This document shows positions 43,217 through 50,466 of a stretch of DNA of 64,000 bases, in pieces. The first letter of the stretch is position 1; every line of letters starts with the position of its first letter. The notes beneath the pieces were generated by a model that made no database searches, had not been told where the DNA came from, and saw nothing but the letters and a program-made list of their open reading frames with translations. This DNA comes from Candidatus Goldiibacteriota bacterium HGW-Goldbacteria-1 (GTDB taxonomy: Bacteria > Oederibacteriota > PGYV01): positions 96,450 to 160,449 of the forward strand of contig PGYV01000003.1 of the NCBI GenBank assembly GCA_002839855.1, read 5' to 3'. The position numbers and the translations under genes are program-made.

Positions 43217-43245
43217 GATGCCAAAAAATTGTGGCATCCTTTTTT
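43217..43245 (+). terminator. Second copy of the duplicated terminator
   Basis: GATGCCA (43217-43223) and TGGCATC (43232-43238) with loop AAAAATTG, then C and TTTTTT. Near-identical to 41627-41656, including the following ATTTTTATGTTATTATAATAA. Confidence 0.8.
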
Positions 43246-43318
43246 ATTTTTATGTTATTATAATAAAATAAACATGGTTATGAGGGTATGCTATGTAAAA
43301 ATAATGGGAGGGAATACA

Positions 43319-43624
43319 ATGAAGAGGTTGCTTTTGCTTTTATCGGTTTTTGTTTTTGCTTTAATGCTTGCGTCAGCGTGCAGTAAAACCACAGCCGCGG
43401 ATGAAATTACCATCACGGTAAACAACAACACGTCTATTTATGGGTTTAAAATCACAAATAAAACAACCGGAGACGTATTGGAAAGCGACTTGTCAGCGGG
43501 GTATTCACAGGACTTTAAAATAAAAAAAGAAGAGTGCCTTAAGTATGATAAGTATTGGCTTGGAGCGCTTCAGAGTTCTACGGAAGGCTGTTATACTGTT
43601 TCTCAGAGTGTTGATTTAGATTAA
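43319..43624 (+). CDS. Small lipoprotein, unknown
   Basis: ATG at 43319 after GGGAGGG gives a 101-residue lipoprotein with lipobox LASAC. The mature part (~80 residues) has beta-like ITITVNNNTSIYGFKITNKTTGD and three later cysteines. No family recognised. The frame is open further upstream through the terminator region, which is not coding. Its leader duplicates that of the 41727 gene, but the proteins are unrelated. A strong terminator follows. Confidence 0.72.
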   Translation: MKRLLLLLSVFVFALMLASACSKTTAADEITITVNNNTSIYGFKITNKTTGDVLESDLSAGYSQDFKIKKEECLKYDKYWLGALQSSTEGCYTVSQSVDLD

Positions 43625-43640
43625 GGGCGGTTAAATTTTC

Positions 43641-43677
43641 GCGCGGGAAAACGCAGCTGTTTTCCCGCGCTTTTTTC
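43641..43677 (+). terminator. Strong Rho-independent terminator
   Basis: A perfect 12-bp stem: GCGCGGGAAAAC (43641-43652) and GTTTTCCCGCGC (43659-43670), loop GCAGCT, then TTTTTTC. Confidence 0.92.
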
Positions 43678-43742
43678 TTTAAAAGTTACTATCAGGGTAT
43701 AGTTTATTTGATGAAAAAACTTTATGAAAACGGGAGAATAAA

Positions 43743-44630
43743 ATGGCAAAAGAACAGGGTATTAAGGTTATTAGCACGATTAAAGAGGCGGCAGTATTAT
43801 ATTTTAAGAATTTTCCGCTGCTTTTCACAATTATGATTATTATGGAAATTCCTATTTTTGGATACATGTTTCAGATGGGGCTTATGACAAAAAATCCTGA
43901 AAATCCTGTTTATGCAATTATGTTTTTTGCGACAATGGCAGCAGCAACACTGCTGGCTGTTGCGGGATGGAATGCGTCCGTGAGTGCTTTTTCTTCTCTT
44001 TACAAGGGTGAAAAGACAGGGCTTGGAATAGCTTACAAGGTTGGATTTAAAAGGTATTTTAGAAGCCTTGCGGCAGGCATACTTTATATTCTTATTGCAA
44101 TGGGCGGCACCGTGCTTCTTATAATTCCGGGATTAATTTTTATAATAACATATATGTTTGCCATTCCTGTGGCAGTGCTTGAAGATGTTAAGGTAAGCCC
44201 TTTAAAAATGTCCGCAAAACTTTCCAGGAATAACAAATGGCAGCTGTTTGCTATTTTCCTGCTTCTTTATATTGTTGTATGCGGGCCGGCTTTTCTTATC
44301 TCTTATTTAAGCGGGGCATATGCGGATCCTGTAAAATCAATGGATATTACATATTTACTTTTAAGTTCCATACCGGGTATTTTATTAGGGCAGTTATTTA
44401 CGGGAGCTTTGGTTATAGCCTACGAGAAACTGAAAGAAGTGAAAAAAGATGAAATTAAGCCGGAAGAGTTAAAGGGCTTAAGCACGCCTATCGGATGCCT
44501 TGTAAGCGCGCTGATATTGGTTGGTGTAATGGTTGTAGGTGTTATAGTTGGGGTAGTGGTGGGAAAATCTGCGGAAGCGATTAAGAATAAAGCTGCAATT
44601 GAATCGTCAAGCGTTACGGAGACAGAGTAA
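43743..44630 (+). CDS. Polytopic membrane protein, unknown
   Basis: A 295-residue integral membrane protein with about six hydrophobic helices. The central TVLLIIPGLIFIITYMFAIPVAVLED followed by a helix with MSAKLSRNNKWQLFAIF is the pattern of the large YciC/DUF975-like group (also called glycerophosphodiester phosphodiesterase membrane domain). There is no catalytic domain. A seventh helix near the C-terminus is very Val/Gly-rich. The function is unknown. It stands alone after a terminator. Confidence 0.72.
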   Translation: MAKEQGIKVISTIKEAAVLYFKNFPLLFTIMIIMEIPIFGYMFQMGLMTKNPENPVYAIMFFATMAAATLLAVAGWNASVSAFSSLYKGEKTGLGIAYKVGFKRYFRSLAAGILYILIAMGGTVLLIIPGLIFIITYMFAIPVAVLEDVKVSPLKMSAKLSRNNKWQLFAIFLLLYIVVCGPAFLISYLSGAYADPVKSMDITYLLLSSIPGILLGQLFTGALVIAYEKLKEVKKDEIKPEELKGLSTPIGCLVSALILVGVMVVGVIVGVVVGKSAEAIKNKAAIESSSVTETE

Positions 44631-44665
44631 TTTAATATTGATTTATTAAAAGGAAGTTTTAAAAG

Positions 44666-45070
44666 ATGAACTTAACACGTCTTGAAGAGGTAAACCAAAG
44701 GCTTGCCAGGCTTGGTGTGAAGGAAGCGGATTTTACGGAGCAGTTTATCCGCTCCGGCGGGCATGGCGGACAGAATGTTAATAAGGTGGAAACAGCAGTG
44801 CGGCTTGTTTATAAGCGCGAAAGCATGGATATTAAATGCATGGAAGAACGCTCCCAGCTTTTAAACCGTGTGCGCGCAAGGGAGATTCTTGCGGAGCGCA
44901 TTGAAAAAAAGCGTGAAGACGCAAGGCTGTCAGCGCGCGCCCAGGCGGAAAAAATCCGCAAGCAAAAAGCAGGCAGACCCAAAGCCATAAAACGCAGGAT
45001 ACTGGAAGATAAGCGCAAAAAAAGCCGGGTAAAAAAAGACCGCAAATGGCGCCCCGGCAGGGATGATTAA
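44666..45070 (+). CDS. Release-factor-like GGQ protein
   Basis: A 134-residue protein containing the peptidyl-tRNA hydrolysis domain of class I release factors: FIRSGGHGGQNVNKVETAV, with GGQ at 34-36, then a long basic C-terminal tail (ARAQAEKIRKQKAGRP, KKSRVKKDRKW). It lacks codon-recognition domains. Such small proteins (ArfB/YaeJ or mtRF-R-like) rescue stalled ribosomes, with the basic tail entering the mRNA channel in ArfB. The ribosome-rescue role is inferred from this family. Confidence 0.88.
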   Translation: MNLTRLEEVNQRLARLGVKEADFTEQFIRSGGHGGQNVNKVETAVRLVYKRESMDIKCMEERSQLLNRVRAREILAERIEKKREDARLSARAQAEKIRKQKAGRPKAIKRRILEDKRKKSRVKKDRKWRPGRDD

Positions 45071-45095
45071 TATATTGTTTCACCGTCCCGGTAGC

Positions 45096-45113
45096 CGCGC
45101 CTTTTAAGGCGCG
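45096..45113. repeat. Perfect palindromic hairpin
   Basis: CGCGCCTT (45096-45103) and AAGGCGCG (45106-45113) pair perfectly. There is no T-run; possible REP-like element or weak terminator after the GGQ gene. The rest of this 217-base gap has only the promoter below. Confidence 0.4.
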
Positions 45114-45236
45114 TGTCCTTGTTTGATAACACATGTATTCCTGTTTCTTTCGCTTGTAAACCCGCTTCAACCGCGGGCTGCCGTCTACGGCTGTCAGGCG
45201 CTATAAAATTTTTATTAATGACTATGCGCATTCGTG

Positions 45237-45266
45237 TTGACCTGCTGTAATAGTTTAAGGTAAAAT
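45237..45266 (+). promoter_or_regulatory. Promoter of the MntA/HepT pair
   Basis: TTGACC (45237-45242), 18-base spacer, TAAAAT (45261-45266); the leader is ~17 bases. Confidence 0.5.
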
Positions 45267-45287
45267 TGTAGTAGAGGTGAATTAATC

Positions 45288-45578
45288 ATGAAATATACTG
45301 AAATCAAGAAAAGGCTGAAAGACAAAAAAAAGGAACTTGCGGATACATACAGCATAACTGAAATAGGGCTTTTTGGCTCTTATGTAAGGGGTGAAGAGCA
45401 TTCCGGAAGCGATATTGATGTGCTGATAAGTTTCAAAGAAGAACCAAGCCTTTATGGATTCATTGAACTGGAAAATAAACTTTCTGAATTGCTTGAAACT
45501 AAAGTTGACCTTGTTGAAAAATCCGCTTTAAAACCGGGTATTGGCAAAAATATTCTCTCGGAGGTTCAGTACATTTGA
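45288..45578 (+). CDS. MntA-type nucleotidyltransferase antitoxin
   Basis: A 96-residue minimal nucleotidyltransferase. The motif GSYVRGEEHSGSDIDVLI carries Gly30-Ser31 and the metal-binding Asp42 and Asp44, with a third Asp at 74 (KVDLVE). In HEPN/MNT systems the MNT protein neutralises the HEPN RNase toxin by adding AMP to a tyrosine. It overlaps the toxin start by four bases, the usual order for this module. Confidence 0.9.
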   Translation: MKYTEIKKRLKDKKKELADTYSITEIGLFGSYVRGEEHSGSDIDVLISFKEEPSLYGFIELENKLSELLETKVDLVEKSALKPGIGKNILSEVQYI

Positions 45579-45922
45579 GCAAACGCGAGTACGTGGACTA
45601 CGCCAACGACATTAAATCCGAAATAAATAATATAACAACATTCACTAAGAATATGGACTTTGAAACTTTTTTGCGGGATATAAAAACCCAGCATGCTGTT
45701 ATCAGGGCGCTTGAAGTGATTGGCGAGGCGGTCAAAAAATTACCGGATGAAATTAAGTTGAAATATCCGCAGGTTAAATGGAAGGAAATAGGCGGTACAA
45801 GGGATAAACTTATCCATGAATATTTTGGTGTGAATTTTAAGATAGTATGGAAGGTCAGGGATGAAGAATTGGGAAAGATTCTTCCGGTTATTGAAGAGAT
45901 AATTAAAGGGGCGAAAGAATAA
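45575..45922 (+). CDS. HepT-like HEPN RNase toxin (DUF86)
   Basis: A 115-residue HEPN protein. The catalytic RX4HXY motif is Arg76-Asp-Lys-Leu-Ile-His81-Glu-Tyr83. The preceding helix has HAVIRALEVIGEAVKKLP, characteristic of DUF86. Tyr83 is the residue AMPylated by MntA in studied homologues. The TTG start lies inside the end of the antitoxin gene, with GGAGG ten bases upstream. Function as a toxin is inferred from intact motifs. Confidence 0.9.
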   Translation: MSKREYVDYANDIKSEINNITTFTKNMDFETFLRDIKTQHAVIRALEVIGEAVKKLPDEIKLKYPQVKWKEIGGTRDKLIHEYFGVNFKIVWKVRDEELGKILPVIEEIIKGAKE

Positions 45923-45978
45923 AGGATGCAAAGTGATTAAAATTTCTATGAAATATATATAGCTAAAGATTTTATAAC

Positions 45979-46007
45979 TTGAAGCGGATAACCGGCAGGG
46001 CTATAAT
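45979..46007 (+). promoter_or_regulatory. Promoter of the first kelch lipoprotein
   Basis: TTGAAG (45979-45984), 17-base spacer, perfect TATAAT (46002-46007). Two CCGGATGTA words follow at 46019 and 46040. Confidence 0.6.
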
Positions 46008-46063
46008 TATTGAGATAACCGGATGTACTTAAAGTAATCCGGATGTAATAAAAGGGAGGGTTT

Positions 46064-47254
46064 GTGGGTAAACACATTTTATGCATCTTCCTCACAATGT
46101 TCACGGTATTTGCCGTTCAGGCGTGTTCGTCAAAGAGAAACCCCGCAGAAGCGGTAAATGAAATTGTGCAGACATATATACAGACAAATACGCCCACACT
46201 GGCTGTGACTTTTACCCCCACGCAGACATCTCCGCCGGGCAGTACAAATACAAATACAAGCACATATACCAACACATATACCCATACGAATACTTATACA
46301 TATACCGAAACACAGACGCCATCCATTACGAACACTTACACCATAACTCCGGGCGGCCCCACTTTAACACCCACAAACACCCCTTTGCCGGGGGAAAAAT
46401 GGATACGTTTAGAAAAATCTGGGTATTTTGTCTGTGGGGTTGTTAATTTTAATAACGAAATATGGGGTGTGGGTCATTATGGTTCTACTTATTCAATCAC
46501 AAATGGATCATGGACTCAAAGATTGGGGGATTTTACTTTAGGATACTCTCTAAGGGCATACCATACTACAACAGTATTTAAAAACAAAATCTGGTGTACG
46601 GGTGGATATTATAATGATTCAAATGGTGATAAAGAATATACTGCAGATGTTTTTAGCACTGATGGTATTTCCGGAACATGGACAAGAGTGACTAAAACAG
46701 CGGAATTCGATACGCGTTCAAATCACACTTGTGTGGAATTTAATGGCAAACTTTGGGTTATTGGCGGAAGAAACTGGGACTATCCGGAAGCGTGGCGGTC
46801 AACTATCTATAGTTCATCAGACGGGCAGGTATGGACTCGTGAAACAAATCAGGCTTTCAGCGGCAGGGAAAACCACGCCTGTGTGGTTTATGATAATAAG
46901 ATATGGGTTATAGGCGGTTCTCTTAATAAGCTTACGATGAATGACGTTTGGAGCTCTCCGGACGGTGTTACGTGGACACAGGTAACGGCAGCGGCGGCGT
47001 TTGGGGTAAGGAGCCATCATACTGCATTTGTATTTGATAATAAAATGTGGTTAATTGGGGGTGAGGCAAATGGTACTCTGATATATCATGACGTATGGAA
47101 CTCCACTGACGGTGTTACATGGAATCTTGTGACAGATACCCCTGAATTTGGAGAAAGGTCTTTTCACAGCAGCACTGTATTTGACAACCGTATGTGGGTG
47201 GTTGGCGGATTGACCGGCAGCACACTTACAAATGAAATGTGGTATTCTTATTGA
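46064..47254 (+). CDS. Kelch-like lipoprotein with Thr-rich linker
   Basis: A 396-residue lipoprotein (GTG start, lipobox VQAC). Residues ~45-110 form a low-complexity linker dominated by Thr with Asn, Tyr and Pro. The rest is a six- or seven-bladed kelch-type propeller, with repeats such as RSNHTCVEFNGKLWVIGG, ENHACVVYDNKIWVIGG and RSFHSSTVFDNRMWVVGG. The linker may span the space from the membrane to the surface or be O-glycosylated; both are inference. A close paralogue lies at 47494-48645, separated by a 47-codon gene. Confidence 0.8.
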   Translation: MGKHILCIFLTMFTVFAVQACSSKRNPAEAVNEIVQTYIQTNTPTLAVTFTPTQTSPPGSTNTNTSTYTNTYTHTNTYTYTETQTPSITNTYTITPGGPTLTPTNTPLPGEKWIRLEKSGYFVCGVVNFNNEIWGVGHYGSTYSITNGSWTQRLGDFTLGYSLRAYHTTTVFKNKIWCTGGYYNDSNGDKEYTADVFSTDGISGTWTRVTKTAEFDTRSNHTCVEFNGKLWVIGGRNWDYPEAWRSTIYSSSDGQVWTRETNQAFSGRENHACVVYDNKIWVIGGSLNKLTMNDVWSSPDGVTWTQVTAAAAFGVRSHHTAFVFDNKMWLIGGEANGTLIYHDVWNSTDGVTWNLVTDTPEFGERSFHSSTVFDNRMWVVGGLTGSTLTNEMWYSY

Positions 47255-47286
47255 GTAGTTGTTAGGTGGTTTTTAAAGGAGATATT

Positions 47287-47430
47287 ATGGAAAAACAAAA
47301 AAAGTACACAGGTACAGCGCCTTTTTTTAGCGATCCTAAGATTAAAAAGATAATGAGTAATAAAAAGACCGCGGCAGGGGTGAACTTGAAATTAAGGTAT
47401 CTTCAGTCTCTTGAGGTAGTAGAAAGATAA
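47287..47430 (+). CDS. Small 47-residue protein, unknown
   Basis: An open frame of 47 codons with a strong AAAGGAGATATT leader and ATG. The product is basic: Lys-rich start, FFSDPKIKKIMSNKKTA, then a likely helix NLKLRYLQSLEVVE. The good RBS and the position between two paralogous genes support expression. No family recognised. It could be a small regulator; evidence is limited to the RBS and an uninterrupted frame. Confidence 0.5.
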   Translation: MEKQKKYTGTAPFFSDPKIKKIMSNKKTAAGVNLKLRYLQSLEVVER

Positions 47431-47493
47431 ACATGGGATAAAAGTCAGTATTTAGTATAAAAAATAACTTAATATAGAATGATGGAGGTAATA

Positions 47494-48645
47494 TTGAAGA
47501 AAAGTATAGTTGTAATTATAATAATGATAATATTTATTTCGGCTTGTTCGAAAAAAAGAATTCCTTCTGATCCTGAACAGGTGAATTCAGGAATTCCTTA
47601 TAGCGAATCTGTTACTGTTATATCTACGGTAACACCATTGGTTGTAAATACATCCGCTCCGACACTTGAATCTACAGAAACATGTACTTATACGGTTACA
47701 AATACAATGACGTTGGATTATCCGACAAATACACCTACAGAGATTCCGACCAGCACACAGACAAATACACCGCAGACCGGCGAGCATTGGGTGTGTTTAA
47801 GTACTTCGGGTTATTTTATTCCTTGTACTGTTATTTTTAATAATAGTATTCACGGGGTTGGGCATTATGGTGAGGTTAAAGAACTTGATACAACTACCGG
47901 GATATGGACATCAAAGGTTGGTGGATTTTCGGGGGGGCTGCAAAGGTCTTATCATGCTACCACTGTATATAATGGGAAAATTTACAGCACAGGGGGATAT
48001 TATACTGATTCGGCAAGCAATATGTATTATACGGCGGAAGTTTATAGTACGGATGTAACAGGGACATGGACCAGCCTTACGAAGTCGGCAGAGTTTGGTA
48101 AATTAGCTAATCATACTTGTGTTGAGTTTAACGGTAAGATGTGGTTGATTGGCGGCAGAGTTCATTACTATCCTGCTGAATTAAATCAAAAAATATATTC
48201 ATCAATAGATGGTATTGTATGGTCTTTTGAAGCCGACTTGCCTTTTAGCAGAAGATACGGACATACCTGTACTGTTTTTGATAATAAAATGTGGATTATA
48301 GGCGGATCTAAATATTCGTCAATTGTTGATGATGTGTGGAATTCTTCTGATGGTGTTACCTGGAATCAGGTAACCGGAACGGCAGGGATTGGGAAAAGAT
48401 TTTATCACACAAGTTTTGAGTTTAAGAATAAATTATGGGTAATTGGAGGGCAGGTCTCCGATTATAATATTTATCATGATGTGTGGAACACTACAGATGG
48501 ATTAAACTGGAATCTTGTAACTGATACTCCGGAGTTTGGGAACAGGACTCTTCACAGTACGGCTGTTGCGGATGATAAGATTTGGGTAATATCTGGTTTT
48601 AATGGAAGTGCAGCTTTAAACGCTATATGGTATTCCAATCCTTAA
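47494..48645 (+). CDS. Kelch-like lipoprotein, tandem paralogue
   Basis: A lipoprotein of ~383 residues paralogous to 46064-47254: same signal peptide type (lipobox ISAC), a shorter Thr/Pro linker, and the same kelch blades (NHTCVEFNGKMWLIGG, GHTCTVFDNKMWIIGG, HTSFEFKNKLWVIGG). TTG at 47494 is preferred to ATG 47479, since GGAGG (47484-47488) lies inside the longer version at five bases from TTG. It is more AT-rich than its paralogue. Pairwise identity looks high throughout the propeller, so they arose by duplication. Confidence 0.8.
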   Translation: MKKSIVVIIIMIIFISACSKKRIPSDPEQVNSGIPYSESVTVISTVTPLVVNTSAPTLESTETCTYTVTNTMTLDYPTNTPTEIPTSTQTNTPQTGEHWVCLSTSGYFIPCTVIFNNSIHGVGHYGEVKELDTTTGIWTSKVGGFSGGLQRSYHATTVYNGKIYSTGGYYTDSASNMYYTAEVYSTDVTGTWTSLTKSAEFGKLANHTCVEFNGKMWLIGGRVHYYPAELNQKIYSSIDGIVWSFEADLPFSRRYGHTCTVFDNKMWIIGGSKYSSIVDDVWNSSDGVTWNQVTGTAGIGKRFYHTSFEFKNKLWVIGGQVSDYNIYHDVWNTTDGLNWNLVTDTPEFGNRTLHSTAVADDKIWVISGFNGSAALNAIWYSNP

Positions 48646-48753
48646 AAATATTATGTTTTGTTAAGTTGAATTTTAGTAAAAGTGAAATGATTTAAGAATT
48701 GTCAGAGAAACGAAAGGGTAAATGCCCAATATTATTAATCTTAAAAATCACCC

Positions 48754-48782
48754 TTGACACGCCTTAATTGGTGATATATAGT
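48754..48782 (+). promoter_or_regulatory. pyr operon promoter
   Basis: A perfect TTGACA (48754-48759), 17-base spacer, TATAGT (48777-48782). Transcription should start near 48789, upstream of the PyrR-binding leader. Confidence 0.75.
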
Positions 48783-48810
48783 GATTAGGATTTAAAAACG
48801 AAATGCAATC

Positions 48811-48925
48811 CTTTAAATCGGTCCTGCGAGACCGGTAAGGGGAAGTTTTTAAGCAGGCACGCGTTTACTTCCGTGTCAGCTGATAAGCCTTCTTTCTGCA
48901 CCTTGCAGGATAGAAGGCCGTTTTT
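48811..48925 (+). promoter_or_regulatory. PyrR-binding attenuator leader
   Basis: CTTTAAAT, then stem CGGTC/GACCG (48819-48823, 48830-48834) closing the loop CTGCGA, which fits the PyrR consensus hexaloop CNGNGA, followed by GGTAAGGGG. Downstream is a terminator: GCCTTCT (48887-48893) with AGAAGGC (48912-48918), inner CTGCA/TGCAG, then TTTTT (48921-48925). In known systems UMP-bound PyrR stabilises the first hairpin and allows the terminator to form. This should control the genes from pyrR onward. Nothing else is seen in 48646-48753. Confidence 0.85.
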
Positions 48926-48942
48926 ATTTATGGGGTCAGGCG

Positions 48943-48968
48943 GCCTCCCGCTTTAAAGGCAAGGAGGC
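48943..48968 (+). promoter_or_regulatory. Hairpin covering the pyrR ribosome-binding site
   Basis: GCCTCC (48943-48948) is the exact complement of GGAGGC (48963-48968), which contains the pyrR Shine-Dalgarno sequence. The hairpin would hide the RBS. Confidence 0.45.
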
Positions 48969-48972
48969 AATA

Positions 48973-49530
48973 ATGCACAGGAATTTTAAAGTAAAATCTG
49001 AAGTTTTGGACCGCGAAGGAATTGACCGCGCGCTTACAAGGATAGCCCACGAGATTCTTGAAAAAAATAAAGGCGCAAAACATCTTGCATTAGTCGGCAT
49101 CAGAAAACGCGGCGACATTCTTGCGGAGCGCATTGCCAAAAAAATAGAATCCATTGAAAAAGTTAAAGTGCCGGTCGGCGCTGTTGACATCACATTCTAC
49201 CGCGATGACTATGACATAAAAGCCAACGTTGACATCAACGCCACAGATTTAAATTTCAGCGTGGACGGGCTTGACATTGTAATAGTTGATGATGTTCTGT
49301 TCACGGGGCGTTCCACAAGGGCGGCCATGGACGTTATAATAGAAAACGGCAGGCCAAAGTCCATTCAGCTGGCCGTACTGGTTGACCGCGGGCACAGGGA
49401 ACTTCCAATTCAGGCCAATTACGTGGGCAAGAACGTCCCCACATCCGAAAAAGAAACTATCATACTTGACATTGAAACAAACGGCGAAGACAAGGTTTAC
49501 GTGGCCGAAAAACCGGAAAAGGGGGCGTAA
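48973..49530 (+). CDS. pyrR: Pyrimidine regulator PyrR / uracil phosphoribosyltransferase
   Basis: A 185-residue PRTase-fold RNA-binding regulator. The PRPP loop is IVIVDDVLFTGRSTRAA (~101-115); LALVGIRKRGDILAERI and DITFYRDD are PyrR-typical. The C-terminal ~10 residues are an unconserved Glu/Lys tail. PyrR binds the leader RNA with UMP and can also make UMP from uracil. Its own leader at 48811-48925 has the matching target, so autoregulation and operon control are strongly implied. The RBS is AAGGAGG. The pyrB start is three bases past its stop. Confidence 0.96.
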   Translation: MHRNFKVKSEVLDREGIDRALTRIAHEILEKNKGAKHLALVGIRKRGDILAERIAKKIESIEKVKVPVGAVDITFYRDDYDIKANVDINATDLNFSVDGLDIVIVDDVLFTGRSTRAAMDVIIENGRPKSIQLAVLVDRGHRELPIQANYVGKNVPTSEKETIILDIETNGEDKVYVAEKPEKGA

Positions 49531-49533
49531 CGC

Positions 49534-50466
49534 ATGTCTTTCAGACACTTAATAACGCTTCAGGAACTTCCCAAGGAAGATATTCAGGAAATCCTTTCAT
49601 TAGCGCAGTCGTTCAAGCAGGTAATTTTAAGGCCCATCAAAAAAGTTCCCACTCTTAAAGGCAAGACAATAGTAAACATGTTCTTTGAACCTTCCACCCG
49701 CACAAGGACCTCTTTTGAACTTGCGGCAAAACGCTTAAGCGCGGATGTCTTAAACATCCAGATGAGCACCAGCTCCGTAGTCAAGGGCGAAACGCTTCTG
49801 GACACGCTTGCGACAATTGAAGCCATGCAGATTGACATGGTGGTAATACGGCACGGCGCGTCAGGTGTGCCGCTTTTTCTTACAAAGCACATCAAGTCCT
49901 CCGTTATCAACGCGGGCGACGGTATGCACGAACACCCAACACAGGGGCTGCTTGACATGTTTTCCATAATTGAAAAAAAGAAAAAAATTGAAGGATTAAC
50001 CGTGGCAATAGTGGGCGACATTGCGCATTCGCGTGTGGCGCGCAGCAATATATGGGGCCTTACAAAAATGGGCGCCAAAGTTAAAGTGGTGGGCCCCACA
50101 ACCTTAATGCCAAAAGAGATAGAAAAACTTGGCGTGACCGTGTACCACGATTTAAAAGAAGGGCTGAAAGACGCTGATGTGGTGAACATTCTGCGCGTTC
50201 AGGTTGAACGCCAGAAGAAAAACCTGTTCCCGACACTCAGGGAGTACGCCACCATGTTTGGAATAAATTCAGAAAAACTTAAATACGCCAAGCCGGACTG
50301 CCTTGTAATGCACCCGGGGCCCATGAACAGGGGAATTGAAATATCACCCAATGTGGCGGATGGCGTACAGTCTGTAATAAATGAACAGGTGACAAACGGC
50401 GTGGCTATAAGAATGGCAGTTTTATATCTGATGGGCGGAGGTAAAAAAGATGAAGCTTTTAATTAA
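49534..50466 (+). CDS. pyrB: Aspartate carbamoyltransferase catalytic subunit
   Basis: Condenses carbamoyl phosphate with aspartate. The carbamoyl-phosphate site is FFEPSTRTRTSFE (Ser54-Thr55-Arg56-Thr57), with HPTQGLLDM and later MHPGPMNRG. The length of 310 is that of a catalytic subunit. No pyrI is present, so the enzyme is probably a trimer or associates with PyrC. It overlaps pyrC by 17 bases, so the two are translationally linked. Confidence 0.97.
   Translation: MSFRHLITLQELPKEDIQEILSLAQSFKQVILRPIKKVPTLKGKTIVNMFFEPSTRTRTSFELAAKRLSADVLNIQMSTSSVVKGETLLDTLATIEAMQIDMVVIRHGASGVPLFLTKHIKSSVINAGDGMHEHPTQGLLDMFSIIEKKKKIEGLTVAIVGDIAHSRVARSNIWGLTKMGAKVKVVGPTTLMPKEIEKLGVTVYHDLKEGLKDADVVNILRVQVERQKKNLFPTLREYATMFGINSEKLKYAKPDCLVMHPGPMNRGIEISPNVADGVQSVINEQVTNGVAIRMAVLYLMGGGKKDEAFN

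Noticed and set aside
45165..45195. Terminator or REP element with CCGCGGGCTGCCG
   Set aside because: Pairing is short and there is no T-run; similar GC-rich words at 25236-25262 are suggestive but too weak to call.
49584..50189. A 201-codon minus-strand frame
   Set aside because: Antisense to pyrB, no RBS and no recognisable protein.
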